Assembly (NCBI GenBank): GCA_009776695.1
Contig: WRNI01000019.1
Span: 1-17,164, forward strand
Direction: 5' to 3'
From: Methanomassiliicoccaceae archaeon
GTDB lineage: Archaea > Thermoplasmatota > Thermoplasmata > Methanomassiliicoccales > Methanomethylophilaceae
DNA length: 17,164 nucleotides
Part shown: one piece after another, positions 8,083-14,677 of the stretch
Layout of the letters: each line of letters starts with the position of its first letter
Position numbering within the stretch: the first letter of the stretch is position 1
Notes under the pieces: model-generated
Database searches by the model: none
Told to the model about the DNA's origin: nothing
Seen by the model: the letters and a program-made list of their open reading frames with translations, nothing else
Program-made: the position numbers and the translations under genes

Positions 8083-8094
8083 GATTATTATAGT
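8083..8094 (-). promoter_or_regulatory. Candidate TATA box, leaderless start at 8063
   Basis: The minus strand reads CTATAATAATC, centred about 26 bp before ATG 8063. Only about 8 bp separate it from the alternative ATG 8081, which argues against the longer protein. Confidence 0.45.
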
Positions 8095-8150
8095 CGTCGC
8101 TGCTCCGTTCATAACGGCAGTTCTTTTTATCAGCGTCGCGGGGGCAGGGA

Positions 8151-8549
8151 TCACCACGGACGTGTCCCGGTGGCCCAGAGATGATCGTTGTAAGCTTTCG
8201 CAAGGTTGTACGCATCGAATATGTTCCATATCCAAAGCACAAAGTAGAGTATTCCGCAAAGGATGATCCAGACGACGGCGGTCCCGAGACCGCCTAAGAA
8301 CAGGATCGGAACGCCGATCAAAAGTATCACAAAATAGGCGGCCATTATGGCGAGCCCGCGGACCAGCTTGCCTACGTATATCTGTCCCGCGCCTCCCCAC
8401 AGAAGCGAGAGCAGCGCGGCCACGCCCTCGTTTTTCTCGCGGAGGACCGTCGCATAACGGTCGCGCACCGCGGTGCCCGCTTTGTGACCGCATTTGTCAC
8501 AGAACGCCTGGCCGTCGTCCATCTCATTTCCGCACATGCTGCAGTACAT
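8151..8549 (-). CDS. Zinc-ribbon plus TM2-like membrane protein
   Basis: The chosen ATG 8549 gives 132 residues that start directly with a zinc ribbon: MYCSMCGNEM, then FCDKCGHK (Cys3, Cys6, Cys17, Cys20). A charged linker leads to a TM2-like membrane region, NEGVAALLSLLWGGAGQIYVGK, followed by two more hydrophobic segments and a polar C-terminus. A longer reading to 8663 adds 38 residues with no similarity to the ribbon proteins and crosses the likely promoter, so it is rejected. Ribbon plus TM2 proteins are common in bacteria and archaea, but their biochemical role is not established. The ribbon would face the cytoplasm. A divergent gene at 8737 also encodes a small four-cysteine zinc ribbon. 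Confidence 0.82.
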   Translation of the reverse strand: MYCSMCGNEMDDGQAFCDKCGHKAGTAVRDRYATVLREKNEGVAALLSLLWGGAGQIYVGKLVRGLAIMAAYFVILLIGVPILFLGGLGTAVVWIILCGILYFVLWIWNIFDAYNLAKAYNDHLWATGTRPW

Positions 8550-8583
8550 ATTTTTTCCCTGCCGCTGTGCTTTACGGTGTTGC

Positions 8584-8596
8584 GCTTTATTAAGGT
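8584..8596 (-). promoter_or_regulatory. Candidate TATA box of the zinc-ribbon/TM2 gene
   Basis: The minus strand contains CCTTAATAAAG, about 40 bp before ATG 8549. This supports the shorter start with a short leader carrying an AGGG close to the ATG. The remaining DNA to 8736 shows no further gene. Confidence 0.4.
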
Positions 8597-8736
8597 TTGC
8601 CGTTCCGAACGACGGTCCGGTGTCATTCGCGTGCTCTGTCAGAAGGGTTTTTACAGAAAGCACGGATACACGGTCAGAACGGCCGGGTCAGCGCAAATGA
8701 CAATGAGATGATAACGGCGCGAATAACGGGGGAACG

Positions 8737-8925
8737 ATGATCATGCGAAGAGCGGGAATATGCGCGAAATGTAACGGTACAAATGTGATCGATAGCGATA
8801 AACAGAACGGCGACAGGGCGATATATCACCGGTGGGTGTGCCTTGACTGCAATCACACGGAGTTATATGCCACCGACAGACAGATCGCCGAACTGAAAAA
8901 ATTACGGGAAAAAGGAAAGCTCTGA
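8737..8925 (+). CDS. Small zinc-ribbon protein, function unknown
   Basis: This 62-residue protein has two CxxC knuckles, CAKC (9-12) and CLDC (35-38), separated by a basic, polar loop, and ends in a Lys/Glu-rich helix (about 47-62). The spacing fits a single zinc-binding ribbon, as in nucleic-acid-binding or transcription-associated small proteins, but no specific family is recognised. A GGGGG stretch lies just upstream. It is close to ATG 8737, while the in-frame ATG at 8743 has better spacing, so the start may be two codons later. The gene is divergent from the zinc-ribbon/TM2 gene. Its stop is one base from the stop of the convergent membrane protein. Confidence 0.75.
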   Translation: MIMRRAGICAKCNGTNVIDSDKQNGDRAIYHRWVCLDCNHTELYATDRQIAELKKLREKGKL

Positions 8926-8926
8926 G

Positions 8927-10168
8927 CTACGAATATCTTTCAAGCAGTGTTTCCGTCAGACCGCTTTCCTTATGTTCCATCACGTAACGGATGTAATCGG
9001 GCTGCATGCATCGTCTGGTGAGAATGTAGGACAACGGTCTTCCCATGACTATCGCGTATACCGTTATGAAGACGATGAACTGGAAGAAATGCATCTCCGG
9101 CACGCCGAACACCGTCATCAGCGTTCCTAACGCGACGGAAGAGAAGATGCTCATGCAGACGGCCGCCGACAATATCAGCGGTAAACGTCTGACAGGCATA
9201 CGGGAGAACCATTTATCACCGACCGCCGTTCTCAGAATCGCTGCTCCCTGCTCTCTTATCATTTTGTTCATCTTTGTCAGGACACCGTTGGTGACAAGGA
9301 AACCTATCATGAAACCGAATGTTATGCCGGTCAGGAACACGCTGTTCACGGATGTCGGCTCTATAAGAATGGTATTATCGGAATTTAGTATCACGGTGCC
9401 CATTATACAGCCGCGTATGATGTTCAGAGCGATGTATCCTGTCACGCTTCCGTAAAGTTCTCTGAGGACGCTGACCTTCGGCAGCGGGTCCTTCACCGGC
9501 CTTTTGAAACTTTGGTCCTCATTGTTGCTGACGCCGTGCGCGTTCGCCCAGTCGGGCTGCACATAGCGGAATATGCAGTATTCCGCCACTATTACGCTGA
9601 GCAGCGTCGAAAAAAGAAGTTTGTACATCATCCACGGAACGAAGTCCATCTCCTCCATTCCGTAGAGAAGGAGCACTGCGGCGTTGGCGCCGACCGCCAG
9701 CGGAGCGAATATGATGATGTAGACGATGCACAACGCATACGGGCTCTTCGGCAACTTCTGCATTATGCGGCTCACCGGTACGCGGGAAGGCATCTTTCCT
9801 TCCGATCGCAGTTTTTTCAGTTTGGCATGAACGACGGTCATGTCAAAGATCACCGTGACGATGACACATGTTATCGTATCGGCAATGACATCGCCGAACA
9901 CCACGCCGTCGGGCCAGAAGAACACGAAAACGACGGCGAGGTTTATCGCGACGGTAAGAAGTATCGCCTTCGCGTTGTCGACGTACGGCAACGAGACCCT
10001 GTTCGCCGCTGTTCCTCCCGACGCATCGCCGGCCGTTACATCCGCATTATCCGTCACACCGCCGGCCGTTCCCGCCGGAACATCATCGGGTGCGGGCAAG
10101 GGGTCTGTCACAGTCATCATCTCTCCGGAACGATACGAGAGCGCGTCCGCCGGATAAAAAGCTTCCAT
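8927..10168 (-). CDS. Polytopic membrane protein with two similar halves, function unknown
   Basis: From ATG 10168 the product has 413 residues. The N-terminus (about 1-60) is a disordered, Ala/Gly/Thr/Asp-rich cytosolic stretch. Roughly eight hydrophobic helices follow. The two halves look related: each has a loop motif, SRVPVSR in the first and SRMPVRR in the second, followed by two helices and a closing RYVQPDW or RRCMQPDY. This points to an ancient duplication of a four-helix unit. No transporter or enzyme signature is recognised. A GTG at 10174 is an alternative start. The symmetric A/T element at 10194-10205 lies about 31 bp upstream, so the message is probably leaderless. It ends one base from the convergent zinc-ribbon gene. 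Confidence 0.8.
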   Translation of the reverse strand: MEAFYPADALSYRSGEMMTVTDPLPAPDDVPAGTAGGVTDNADVTAGDASGGTAANRVSLPYVDNAKAILLTVAINLAVVFVFFWPDGVVFGDVIADTITCVIVTVIFDMTVVHAKLKKLRSEGKMPSRVPVSRIMQKLPKSPYALCIVYIIIFAPLAVGANAAVLLLYGMEEMDFVPWMMYKLLFSTLLSVIVAEYCIFRYVQPDWANAHGVSNNEDQSFKRPVKDPLPKVSVLRELYGSVTGYIALNIIRGCIMGTVILNSDNTILIEPTSVNSVFLTGITFGFMIGFLVTNGVLTKMNKMIREQGAAILRTAVGDKWFSRMPVRRLPLILSAAVCMSIFSSVALGTLMTVFGVPEMHFFQFIVFITVYAIVMGRPLSYILTRRCMQPDYIRYVMEHKESGLTETLLERYS

Positions 10169-10193
10169 GCGCACAGGCTAAACGGCGAGACAA

Positions 10194-10205
10194 CCTTTAA
10201 AAAGG
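10194..10205. promoter_or_regulatory. Near-symmetric TATA element shared by divergent genes
   Basis: CCTTT-AA-AAAGG is symmetric except for its two central bases. It is centred 25-31 bp before the minus-strand starts (GTG 10174/ATG 10168) and 37 bp before ATG 10237 on the plus strand, so one element could serve both directions. Confidence 0.45.
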
Positions 10206-10236
10206 AATGAAATGATTTCCGTAACGAGGTTATAAC

Positions 10237-10533
10237 ATGGGAAATGTCACAATCAAGTTCAAAAGAGGGCTTTCACAGAAACTGACGCTTCAGGGTCCGA
10301 TAGACGTTCTGATCGACGGAAGCGAAGCGATGAAGGTCGATCCCGATAAATCCGTTGTGATCGATATGAAGGAAGGACCGCATGACGTAAAATTATGGAT
10401 CGCCAACCAGGGGAAAGAGATGGGGCTCGTGAACACAAAGGTCGATGTGCACCCCAACAATAAATACGAAGTTACGTACGAGTACAACACGCTCTCCGGT
10501 AACGGCAAAGTGACCACAACGGTATCGTCCTGA
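10237..10533 (+). CDS. Small beta-rich protein, function unknown
   Basis: This 98-residue protein has alternating hydrophobic strands without signal peptide or membrane helix: NVTIKFKR, PIDVLIDG, KSVVIDMKEGPHDVKLWI and KYEVTYEYN. The pattern of a strand ending in IDG followed by an EGPHDV turn recalls PEGA-like or small beta-sandwich domains, but the match is weak and no function is proposed. GAGGT lies six bases before ATG 10237, a good ribosome binding site. It may share its promoter element with the divergent membrane protein. The iron-sulfur protein gene follows after 52 bp on the same strand and may be co-transcribed. Confidence 0.78.
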   Translation: MGNVTIKFKRGLSQKLTLQGPIDVLIDGSEAMKVDPDKSVVIDMKEGPHDVKLWIANQGKEMGLVNTKVDVHPNNKYEVTYEYNTLSGNGKVTTTVSS

Positions 10534-10549
10534 GCGCACCGCAGAGCGT

Positions 10550-10574
10550 TGCGGAACGGACGCGCGCTTCCGCA
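10550..10574 (+). other. Hairpin ahead of the iron-sulfur protein gene
   Basis: TGCGGAA (10550-10556) and TTCCGCA (10568-10574) form a perfect 7-bp stem with an 11-base loop. It lies just before the GGCGGG (10575-10580) that precedes ATG 10586. No U-tract follows, so it is not a typical terminator and may affect translation or mRNA stability. Confidence 0.35.
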
Positions 10575-10585
10575 GGCGGGTAAAA

Positions 10586-11233
10586 ATGTCAGCTGAGATC
10601 TACAGCGCAACCGTGAAGATGTACGGAACGGACGCCGGAGCGGTCGTTGTCGGCATAGCATCATCCGACGGCCTAAGTTCAGCGCCCGACGGTTCGAGAC
10701 CGTCCGACGTGCTGAAAGGATGCCGTTCCGTAATAATCCTCGGCATTCCGTTCACACAGGACTCTCTGCTCGGAGATACGGCGGATTATACGAATGTCCG
10801 CACGGAAATGGTCAAAAGGACCGGCGTTATCGCAGAGAAAGTGGCAAAACGGGTCAAAAGCAAAGGATACAGAACGGTAACAGTAACAAGCTGCAGCACC
10901 AAGATATCACTGAAGCACGCGGCGGAACAGGCAGGCCTCGGCGTCATAGGAAGAAATTATTTACTGATAAATCCGGAGCATGGAAATCTTCTGTGGTTCA
11001 GCGCCGTCCTTACCGACGCATCTCTGGAGCCGGATAGAAAAGTTCATTATTCGGTATGCGCCGACTGCAGCAAATGCGTCGAGATATGTCCGTCAAAGGC
11101 ATTGGATGATCCCGGTCGGTTCGGAAAGAAAAAATGCTCCGATACATGCATGAAACTGACGAAGAACAATTTTGAGATCGCATGTTTCTTATGCCGTAAG
11201 GTGTGCCCATACCGTTTCGGCATTCCGTCATGA
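10586..11233 (+). CDS. QueG-like double [4Fe-4S] cluster protein
   Basis: This 215-residue protein resembles epoxyqueuosine reductase QueG in its second half. HAAEQAGLGVIGRNYLLINPEHG (111-133) is the family's typical AGLG...G segment. The first cluster motif is CADCSKCVEICP (Cys158, 161, 164, 168). The second is formed by cysteines among 184, 188, 200, 203 and 207 (CFLCRKVCPY). It is shorter than bacterial QueG and lacks that enzyme's C-terminal HEAT-like region. Archaea normally make archaeosine rather than queuosine, so a different reductive job, perhaps with a corrinoid, is more likely; this is inference. It may be co-transcribed with the small beta protein upstream. It is convergent with cysteine synthase, with only 7 bp between the stops. 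Confidence 0.85.
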   Translation: MSAEIYSATVKMYGTDAGAVVVGIASSDGLSSAPDGSRPSDVLKGCRSVIILGIPFTQDSLLGDTADYTNVRTEMVKRTGVIAEKVAKRVKSKGYRTVTVTSCSTKISLKHAAEQAGLGVIGRNYLLINPEHGNLLWFSAVLTDASLEPDRKVHYSVCADCSKCVEICPSKALDDPGRFGKKKCSDTCMKLTKNNFEIACFLCRKVCPYRFGIPS

Positions 11234-11240
11234 TCCACTT

Positions 11241-12131
11241 TTAAACTTTGAAGAGGTCCGTTGAAAGATACTTCTCGCCGCGGTCCGCGAATATGACGAC
11301 GATGAGGCCGTCCTCCTTCTCAGCGACCTTCGCGGCCGCGAGCATCGCCGCGCCCGCTGACATGCCCACGAGTATCCCTTCCCGCAGAGCGATCTGACGG
11401 CTCATCTCAAATGCTTCCTCACTTTCTATCATTATGTGCTCGTCGATCTTCTCGGGATCGTAGATCGATGGGACGATGGCCTCCTGCATATTCTTGAGGC
11501 CTTGTATGTAATGCCCCTTGACCGGGTGCGCCTCCACGATCTTTACATTAGGGTTCTTCTTCTTCAGGGCGCGGCCGACGCCCATGATGGTCCCGCTCGT
11601 TCCCAGTGCGCATACGATATGCGTTATCTTACCGTCGGTCTGCTGCCATATCTCCTCGGCGGTGTTCTCATAATGCGCAAGCGTATTGAAATCGTTGCTG
11701 AACTGGTCGGGATTGAAGTATTTGTCAGGATCGTCCTTAACAAGCTGGCGCGCCTTCCTTATGGCGCCGTCGGTGCCTTCTTTCGCCGGCGTCAGAATTA
11801 TCTGTCCGCCGAACGCCTTGATCATCTTCTGCCTTTCTATGCTCACCGCCTTGCTCATCACGATGACGACGTCATATCCGAGAACGCGTCCGATCATCGC
11901 AAGGCTTATCCCCGTGTTCCCGCTTGTCGCCTCTATTATTGTTTTTCCCTTCGTCAAACGTCCGTCCTTTATCGCCGCGTTTATCATTGATATTGCGATA
12001 CGATCCTTTATACTGCCCGTGGGATTGAAGCCTTCAAGCTTTGCATATATCTCCACGCCTTCTCTTTTAACGATGTCGTTTATTCTTACGAGCGGCGTGC
12101 TGCCTATCAGGTCCAGGATATTTTTGTTCAT
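11241..12131 (-). CDS. cysK: Cysteine synthase (PLP-dependent OASS family)
   Basis: From ATG 12131 the product has 296 residues. It begins NILDLIGSTPLVRIN, the usual start of the family. PLP-binding Lys42 lies in TGSIKDR, the substrate loop is TSGNTG (69-74), the phosphate-binding loop is GTSGT (177-181), and GMSAGAA near the C-terminus closes the site. It makes cysteine from an activated serine and sulfide. The activated form (O-acetyl- or O-phosphoserine) cannot be told from the sequence here, and no serine acetyltransferase is adjacent. A GTG at 12173 would add 14 residues, but it lies upstream of the transcript start expected from the TATA element at 12182-12190, so it is rejected. The gene ends against the convergent iron-sulfur gene. 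Confidence 0.93.
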   Translation of the reverse strand: MNKNILDLIGSTPLVRINDIVKREGVEIYAKLEGFNPTGSIKDRIAISMINAAIKDGRLTKGKTIIEATSGNTGISLAMIGRVLGYDVVIVMSKAVSIERQKMIKAFGGQIILTPAKEGTDGAIRKARQLVKDDPDKYFNPDQFSNDFNTLAHYENTAEEIWQQTDGKITHIVCALGTSGTIMGVGRALKKKNPNVKIVEAHPVKGHYIQGLKNMQEAIVPSIYDPEKIDEHIMIESEEAFEMSRQIALREGILVGMSAGAAMLAAAKVAEKEDGLIVVIFADRGEKYLSTDLFKV

Positions 12132-12181
12132 TTTGTTCAGCCTTTGCCGGACTGCGTCCGATAAGTAAAACACTTTCGCAT

Positions 12182-12190
12182 ATTATTTAT
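12182..12190 (-). promoter_or_regulatory. TATA box of cysK
   Basis: The minus strand reads ATAAATAAT. A start about 25 bp downstream leaves a leader of about 30 bases before ATG 12131 and supports that start over GTG 12173. Confidence 0.5.
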
Positions 12191-12191
12191 C

Positions 12192-12590
12192 TGCTGCCGA
12201 TAAAGGCCGGCGTTCGGCTTGAATAATACATTGTGCAATTTGAGGAACCGTTATTGTGCAGCACTGCGCGATCATTCGGAAAGGCTGTTTCCATAAATAT
12301 CGCCATCTGCAGAAGCATTGTTATTCTCGTTACCGCAACACCGACATTTCTGCCGATGAATTTACTTCGATCCGGACTTTGAAAAACATACGAAAACAGT
12401 AGGTTAACTTTAGGTTTATACAGAAGTTAGCAAGTAACATCAGCAATGCAAAAAACAAGATCCGATCAATAAGAAAGTAACACGTGAGTATTCGAACCCT
12501 CCCTCGGCCAGTAGTGGAATTTTTAAAATCAATAGCAGCGAAGTAGTTCAAAAATCATTAAATAAGTGTTACGATGATATACAATTGCGG
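12192..12590. other. AT-rich gene-free stretch
   Basis: About 400 bp with no convincing coding region on either strand. The longest open frame (73 codons, minus strand, 12330-12551) has no ribosome site, no family resemblance and low-complexity hydrophobic content. Composition is visibly AT-richer than the flanking housekeeping genes from about 12350 on. It forms the left part of the island carrying the DUF3800 gene. Confidence 0.5.
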
Positions 12591-12646
12591 GTGGCCACTA
12601 GGTCACTCAGTGGGGGGATTGTGGCCACTAGGCCTCTCACCCCCAC
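12591..12646. repeat. Two 20-bp direct repeats with palindromic core at the 3' end of the DUF3800 gene
   Basis: GTGGCCACTAGG begins at 12591 and again at 12621, exactly 30 bp apart. Over 20 bp the copies agree at 17 positions. GTGGCCAC is itself a palindrome. GTGGGGG (12610-12616) can pair with CCCCCAC (12640-12646) around the second copy. The element overlaps the last codons and stop of the DUF3800 gene. Confidence 0.6.
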
Positions 12647-13391
12647 AACATTTTGGAAAAATTTTGACACCATATCCGTCGATTTCAGAATATTTTCTAA
12701 GAAATTTTTCTTCAATAATGTTATAGAATCCTTCATATGTCCTTTTCTCTTTGAAGTCTGTTGTTTTGGACCTATATCTTTTTCGTACACAGTAGGCTAT
12801 ACAATCCACAAGCTGAGATAAGTGTCTGTATTTCGAATCCACAAAAATGGGATCTTCTATCATATAATCGCTCTTGTTGTACTCGCTCCCGCGTAAATTC
12901 CACTCCTTTATTCTTGCCCTCATCTTATTGTCATATTTTGGATTCACAGAATCTATGAGCATAAGACCATACTCTTCCAGCTCTTCGGCTTCGTTAGCTT
13001 TATTGTGAAAGTAGCAAAGCCGTTCGAAAAGATATTTCATAGCATTCATTTCGACATCGAATTCTGGATTATACAGCATATCTTTTCTTATGATCACAGA
13101 TACAATCCTGCAATCTATCTCTGAAATTACCTTCAGAATATCCGTCATCAACTCGAGCCTTGTATTCAGATGCATGCTCTTGAATGTCGATTTTTTGTTT
13201 ATGATATCTGTAGCATGTATCTCAAAGGATTCCGGATCTCTGCCAGGGAAATATTTCTTTTTAATATCTTTGACCTTATTATCGACATTTTTCCATTCAC
13301 GCTCATTGATTATGAGAGCCGCAAGAACGAACTCGTTTTCTGAATCTGTCCTTTCTGGTTTTCCAGACTCGTCAATATAGGTAAGGTACAC
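12603..13391 (-). CDS. DUF3800 protein (RNase H-like fold family)
   Basis: The 262-residue product starts YLTYIDESGK, the hallmark of DUF3800, with Asp7 in DESG. Further conserved acidic positions are visible in SFEIHATD (about 55-62), LMLIDSVNP (Asp147) and LSQLVDCIAYCVRKRY (Asp196). Together these fit an RNase H-like metal site. Members occur in bacteria and archaea, often in accessory or defence-linked regions, and their activity is not established. The start is GTG; the open frame continues a few codons further upstream without ATG. The gene is AT-richer than its neighbours, suggesting transfer. The last 15 or so residues, from CCGGERPSG on, are encoded by the short repeat at 12591-12646, so the native end was probably near GVKIFP and was altered by the repeat. 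Confidence 0.85.
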   Translation of the reverse strand: MYLTYIDESGKPERTDSENEFVLAALIINEREWKNVDNKVKDIKKKYFPGRDPESFEIHATDIINKKSTFKSMHLNTRLELMTDILKVISEIDCRIVSVIIRKDMLYNPEFDVEMNAMKYLFERLCYFHNKANEAEELEEYGLMLIDSVNPKYDNKMRARIKEWNLRGSEYNKSDYMIEDPIFVDSKYRHLSQLVDCIAYCVRKRYRSKTTDFKEKRTYEGFYNIIEEKFLRKYSEIDGYGVKIFPKCCGGERPSGHNPPTE

Positions 13392-13516
13392 GGCCAGTGC
13401 ATATTGTAGGAGTTTGATAAGGTTTGCTCCAAGGGTAAAATAGACCTATCTGCCAAATTCATTCCTCCTGTAACATCAGGGATACCAATATAACTGTGGA
13501 TCTCCGTTGACGTAAA

Positions 13517-13540
13517 CGGGCGGCAGCGGACGACCGCCCG
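13517..13540 (+). other. GC-rich hairpin before the DUF4003 start codon
   Basis: CGGGCGG (13517-13523) and CCGCCCG (13534-13540) form a perfect 7-bp stem with a 10-base loop, ending 11 bases before ATG 13552. The TATA-like CCAATATAAC at 13485-13494 would start the transcript almost at the hairpin, so it would form the mRNA 5' end. It also marks the sharp return to GC-richer DNA after the island. Confidence 0.4.
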
Positions 13541-13551
13541 GCGGCGTTGCG

Positions 13552-14547
13552 ATGAGGCACGAGACAAGATCAAAGTCGGAATTGTTCATATCGAACGCGA
13601 AGGCGATAAAAAAAGGCATAAGCTGGTCCTCGGCATCGGACAAGCGCATGGCCGCGCTCCTGTACGCCATGAAAGGGAAGATGATCAGCCGCGACGCGAT
13701 CGCGTACGCATACGACGTATTGAAAAAGGGGACCGGCCGATTCTCTGCGTTCAGAGGGCTCCTGCCCGTGTGCACCGCGGCGATGCTGTCGCTGGAAAAG
13801 GACCCGAAGGAGGCCCTGGAATGTGCTTTATCGGTATTCGATATGATGAGGGAGGTCAAATTCAAAAATTCCGAGTTCCTTGCGATGGCCGCACTTCAGA
13901 TAACAAAAGGAACAGAGCAGAGCGACCTCCGTGCAAAGGTCGGTCGCATGAAGGCGTTCTACGACGGCATGAAGGAGATGAGCTGGCTGCACACCGGTGC
14001 CGACGACTACATATTGGCGGCGACACTGGCGATGTCGGACGCCGATGAGAGGAAGGCGATCGGTGATATCGAGGACATGTATCAGCGCCTTAAATCGGAG
14101 TTCAGAGGCAAGGGCAGTATCTTGGCGTTGGCGCAGGTCCTGACCGTAGGCGGGCAGGTCGGTCAGCCGGCGGCGGAACGCGTTCTTGCGCTGCGTGACG
14201 CGCTCAGGGCAAGGAAGATACGTTTGTTCAGATCATACGCGATGCCGACGCTGGGCATCCTCGCGCAGCTTCCCGCCGATGCGGAGACGATCGCGCAGGA
14301 GATCAAGGACACGGAAATATTCCTAAGGGCACAGGACGGCATGGGAATACTGTCCATCACTGCTCTGGAGATACAGATGTACGCAGCGGCGCTGGTGGCC
14401 GCGACATATGTTCAGGACGCCGAAAAAGAGGCGATAGCGGCCTCCGTGTCAACAAGCATGATCAACATCATGCTTGCGATACAGATGGCAGTCATTGTAA
14501 TAATGGTAGCAAGCGCAGCGGCGGTGGCAGCATCGGCGAGCGGATGA
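13552..14547 (+). CDS. DUF4003 family protein
   Basis: The 331-residue product matches the DUF4003 pattern: an N-terminal helical segment with MAALLYAMKGK, SAFRGLLPVCTAAMLSLEKDPKEAL (65-89), the conserved MKAFYDGMKEMSWLHTGADDY (133-153) with its DDY, and LEIQMYAAALVAATYV near the C-terminus. A hydrophobic Ala/Ile-rich segment (about 303-325) closes it and could be a membrane helix. The family is best known from Firmicutes and has no assigned function. ATG 13552 is the only possible start: an in-frame stop lies 13 codons upstream with no other start codon between. There is no clear ribosome binding site; a stable hairpin lies directly upstream. Composition matches the GC-rich neighbours, so a transfer, if real, is old. 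Confidence 0.85.
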   Translation: MRHETRSKSELFISNAKAIKKGISWSSASDKRMAALLYAMKGKMISRDAIAYAYDVLKKGTGRFSAFRGLLPVCTAAMLSLEKDPKEALECALSVFDMMREVKFKNSEFLAMAALQITKGTEQSDLRAKVGRMKAFYDGMKEMSWLHTGADDYILAATLAMSDADERKAIGDIEDMYQRLKSEFRGKGSILALAQVLTVGGQVGQPAAERVLALRDALRARKIRLFRSYAMPTLGILAQLPADAETIAQEIKDTEIFLRAQDGMGILSITALEIQMYAAALVAATYVQDAEKEAIAASVSTSMINIMLAIQMAVIVIMVASAAAVAASASG

Positions 14548-14560
14548 GCGTTCTTCAATC

Positions 14561-14596
14561 ATCCGGATAGAAAAAAAACAATGGGTCTATCCGGAT
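14561..14596 (-). terminator. U8 tract after tRNA-Pro within a 10-bp inverted repeat
   Basis: On the minus strand eight U (14578-14571) follow tRNA-Pro after a few bases, a good archaeal terminator. The sequence just beyond (14570-14561) is an exact 10-bp complement of the tRNA's 3' T-stem/acceptor segment (14596-14587), so the unprocessed transcript could fold back on the tRNA. Confidence 0.55.
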
Positions 14597-14654
14597 TTGA
14601 ACCGGAGTCAACGGCTCCCAAAGCCGCAAGTATACCAGGCTAGCCCATAGACCC
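14582..14654 (-). tRNA. tRNA-Pro (UGG)
   Basis: Minus-strand cloverleaf with acceptor GGGTCTA/TAGACCC, anticodon stem GCGGC/GCCGT, loop TTTGGGA (anticodon TGG), T-arm with GGTTCAAATCC, and discriminator A. The D-stem is weak, with a C-A mismatch next to wobble and T-T positions, but the D-loop AGCCTGGTA is normal for archaeal tRNA-Pro. No CCA and no intron. Confidence 0.94.
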
Positions 14655-14677
14655 CTATATCCGAGCATGCGACCCCG

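Noticed and set aside
8550..8663. N-terminal extension of the zinc-ribbon/TM2 protein
   Set aside because: The added residues precede a complete zinc ribbon that starts at a Met, have no recognisable fold and cross the likely TATA box.
12485..12512. tRNA 3'-end-like sequence (GGGTTCGAAT on the minus strand) in the AT-rich island, possible attachment site
   Set aside because: The position after the T-loop is A instead of the invariant C, the T-stem does not pair, and no acceptor strand or matching full tRNA is present in the window.
12330..12551. 73-codon minus-strand open frame in the island
   Set aside because: No ribosome site, no family features and atypical hydrophobic composition; best explained as chance in AT-rich DNA.
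12591..12646. CRISPR array
   Set aside because: Only two repeat copies with a 10-bp gap and no Cas genes nearby; the palindromic core fits a REP-like element better.
13310..13462. Short minus-strand open frame with a GGAGG just before ATG, overlapping the DUF3800 start in another frame
   Set aside because: The GGAGG is only one base from the ATG, the product of about 50 residues resembles no family, and most of it lies inside the DUF3800 coding region.
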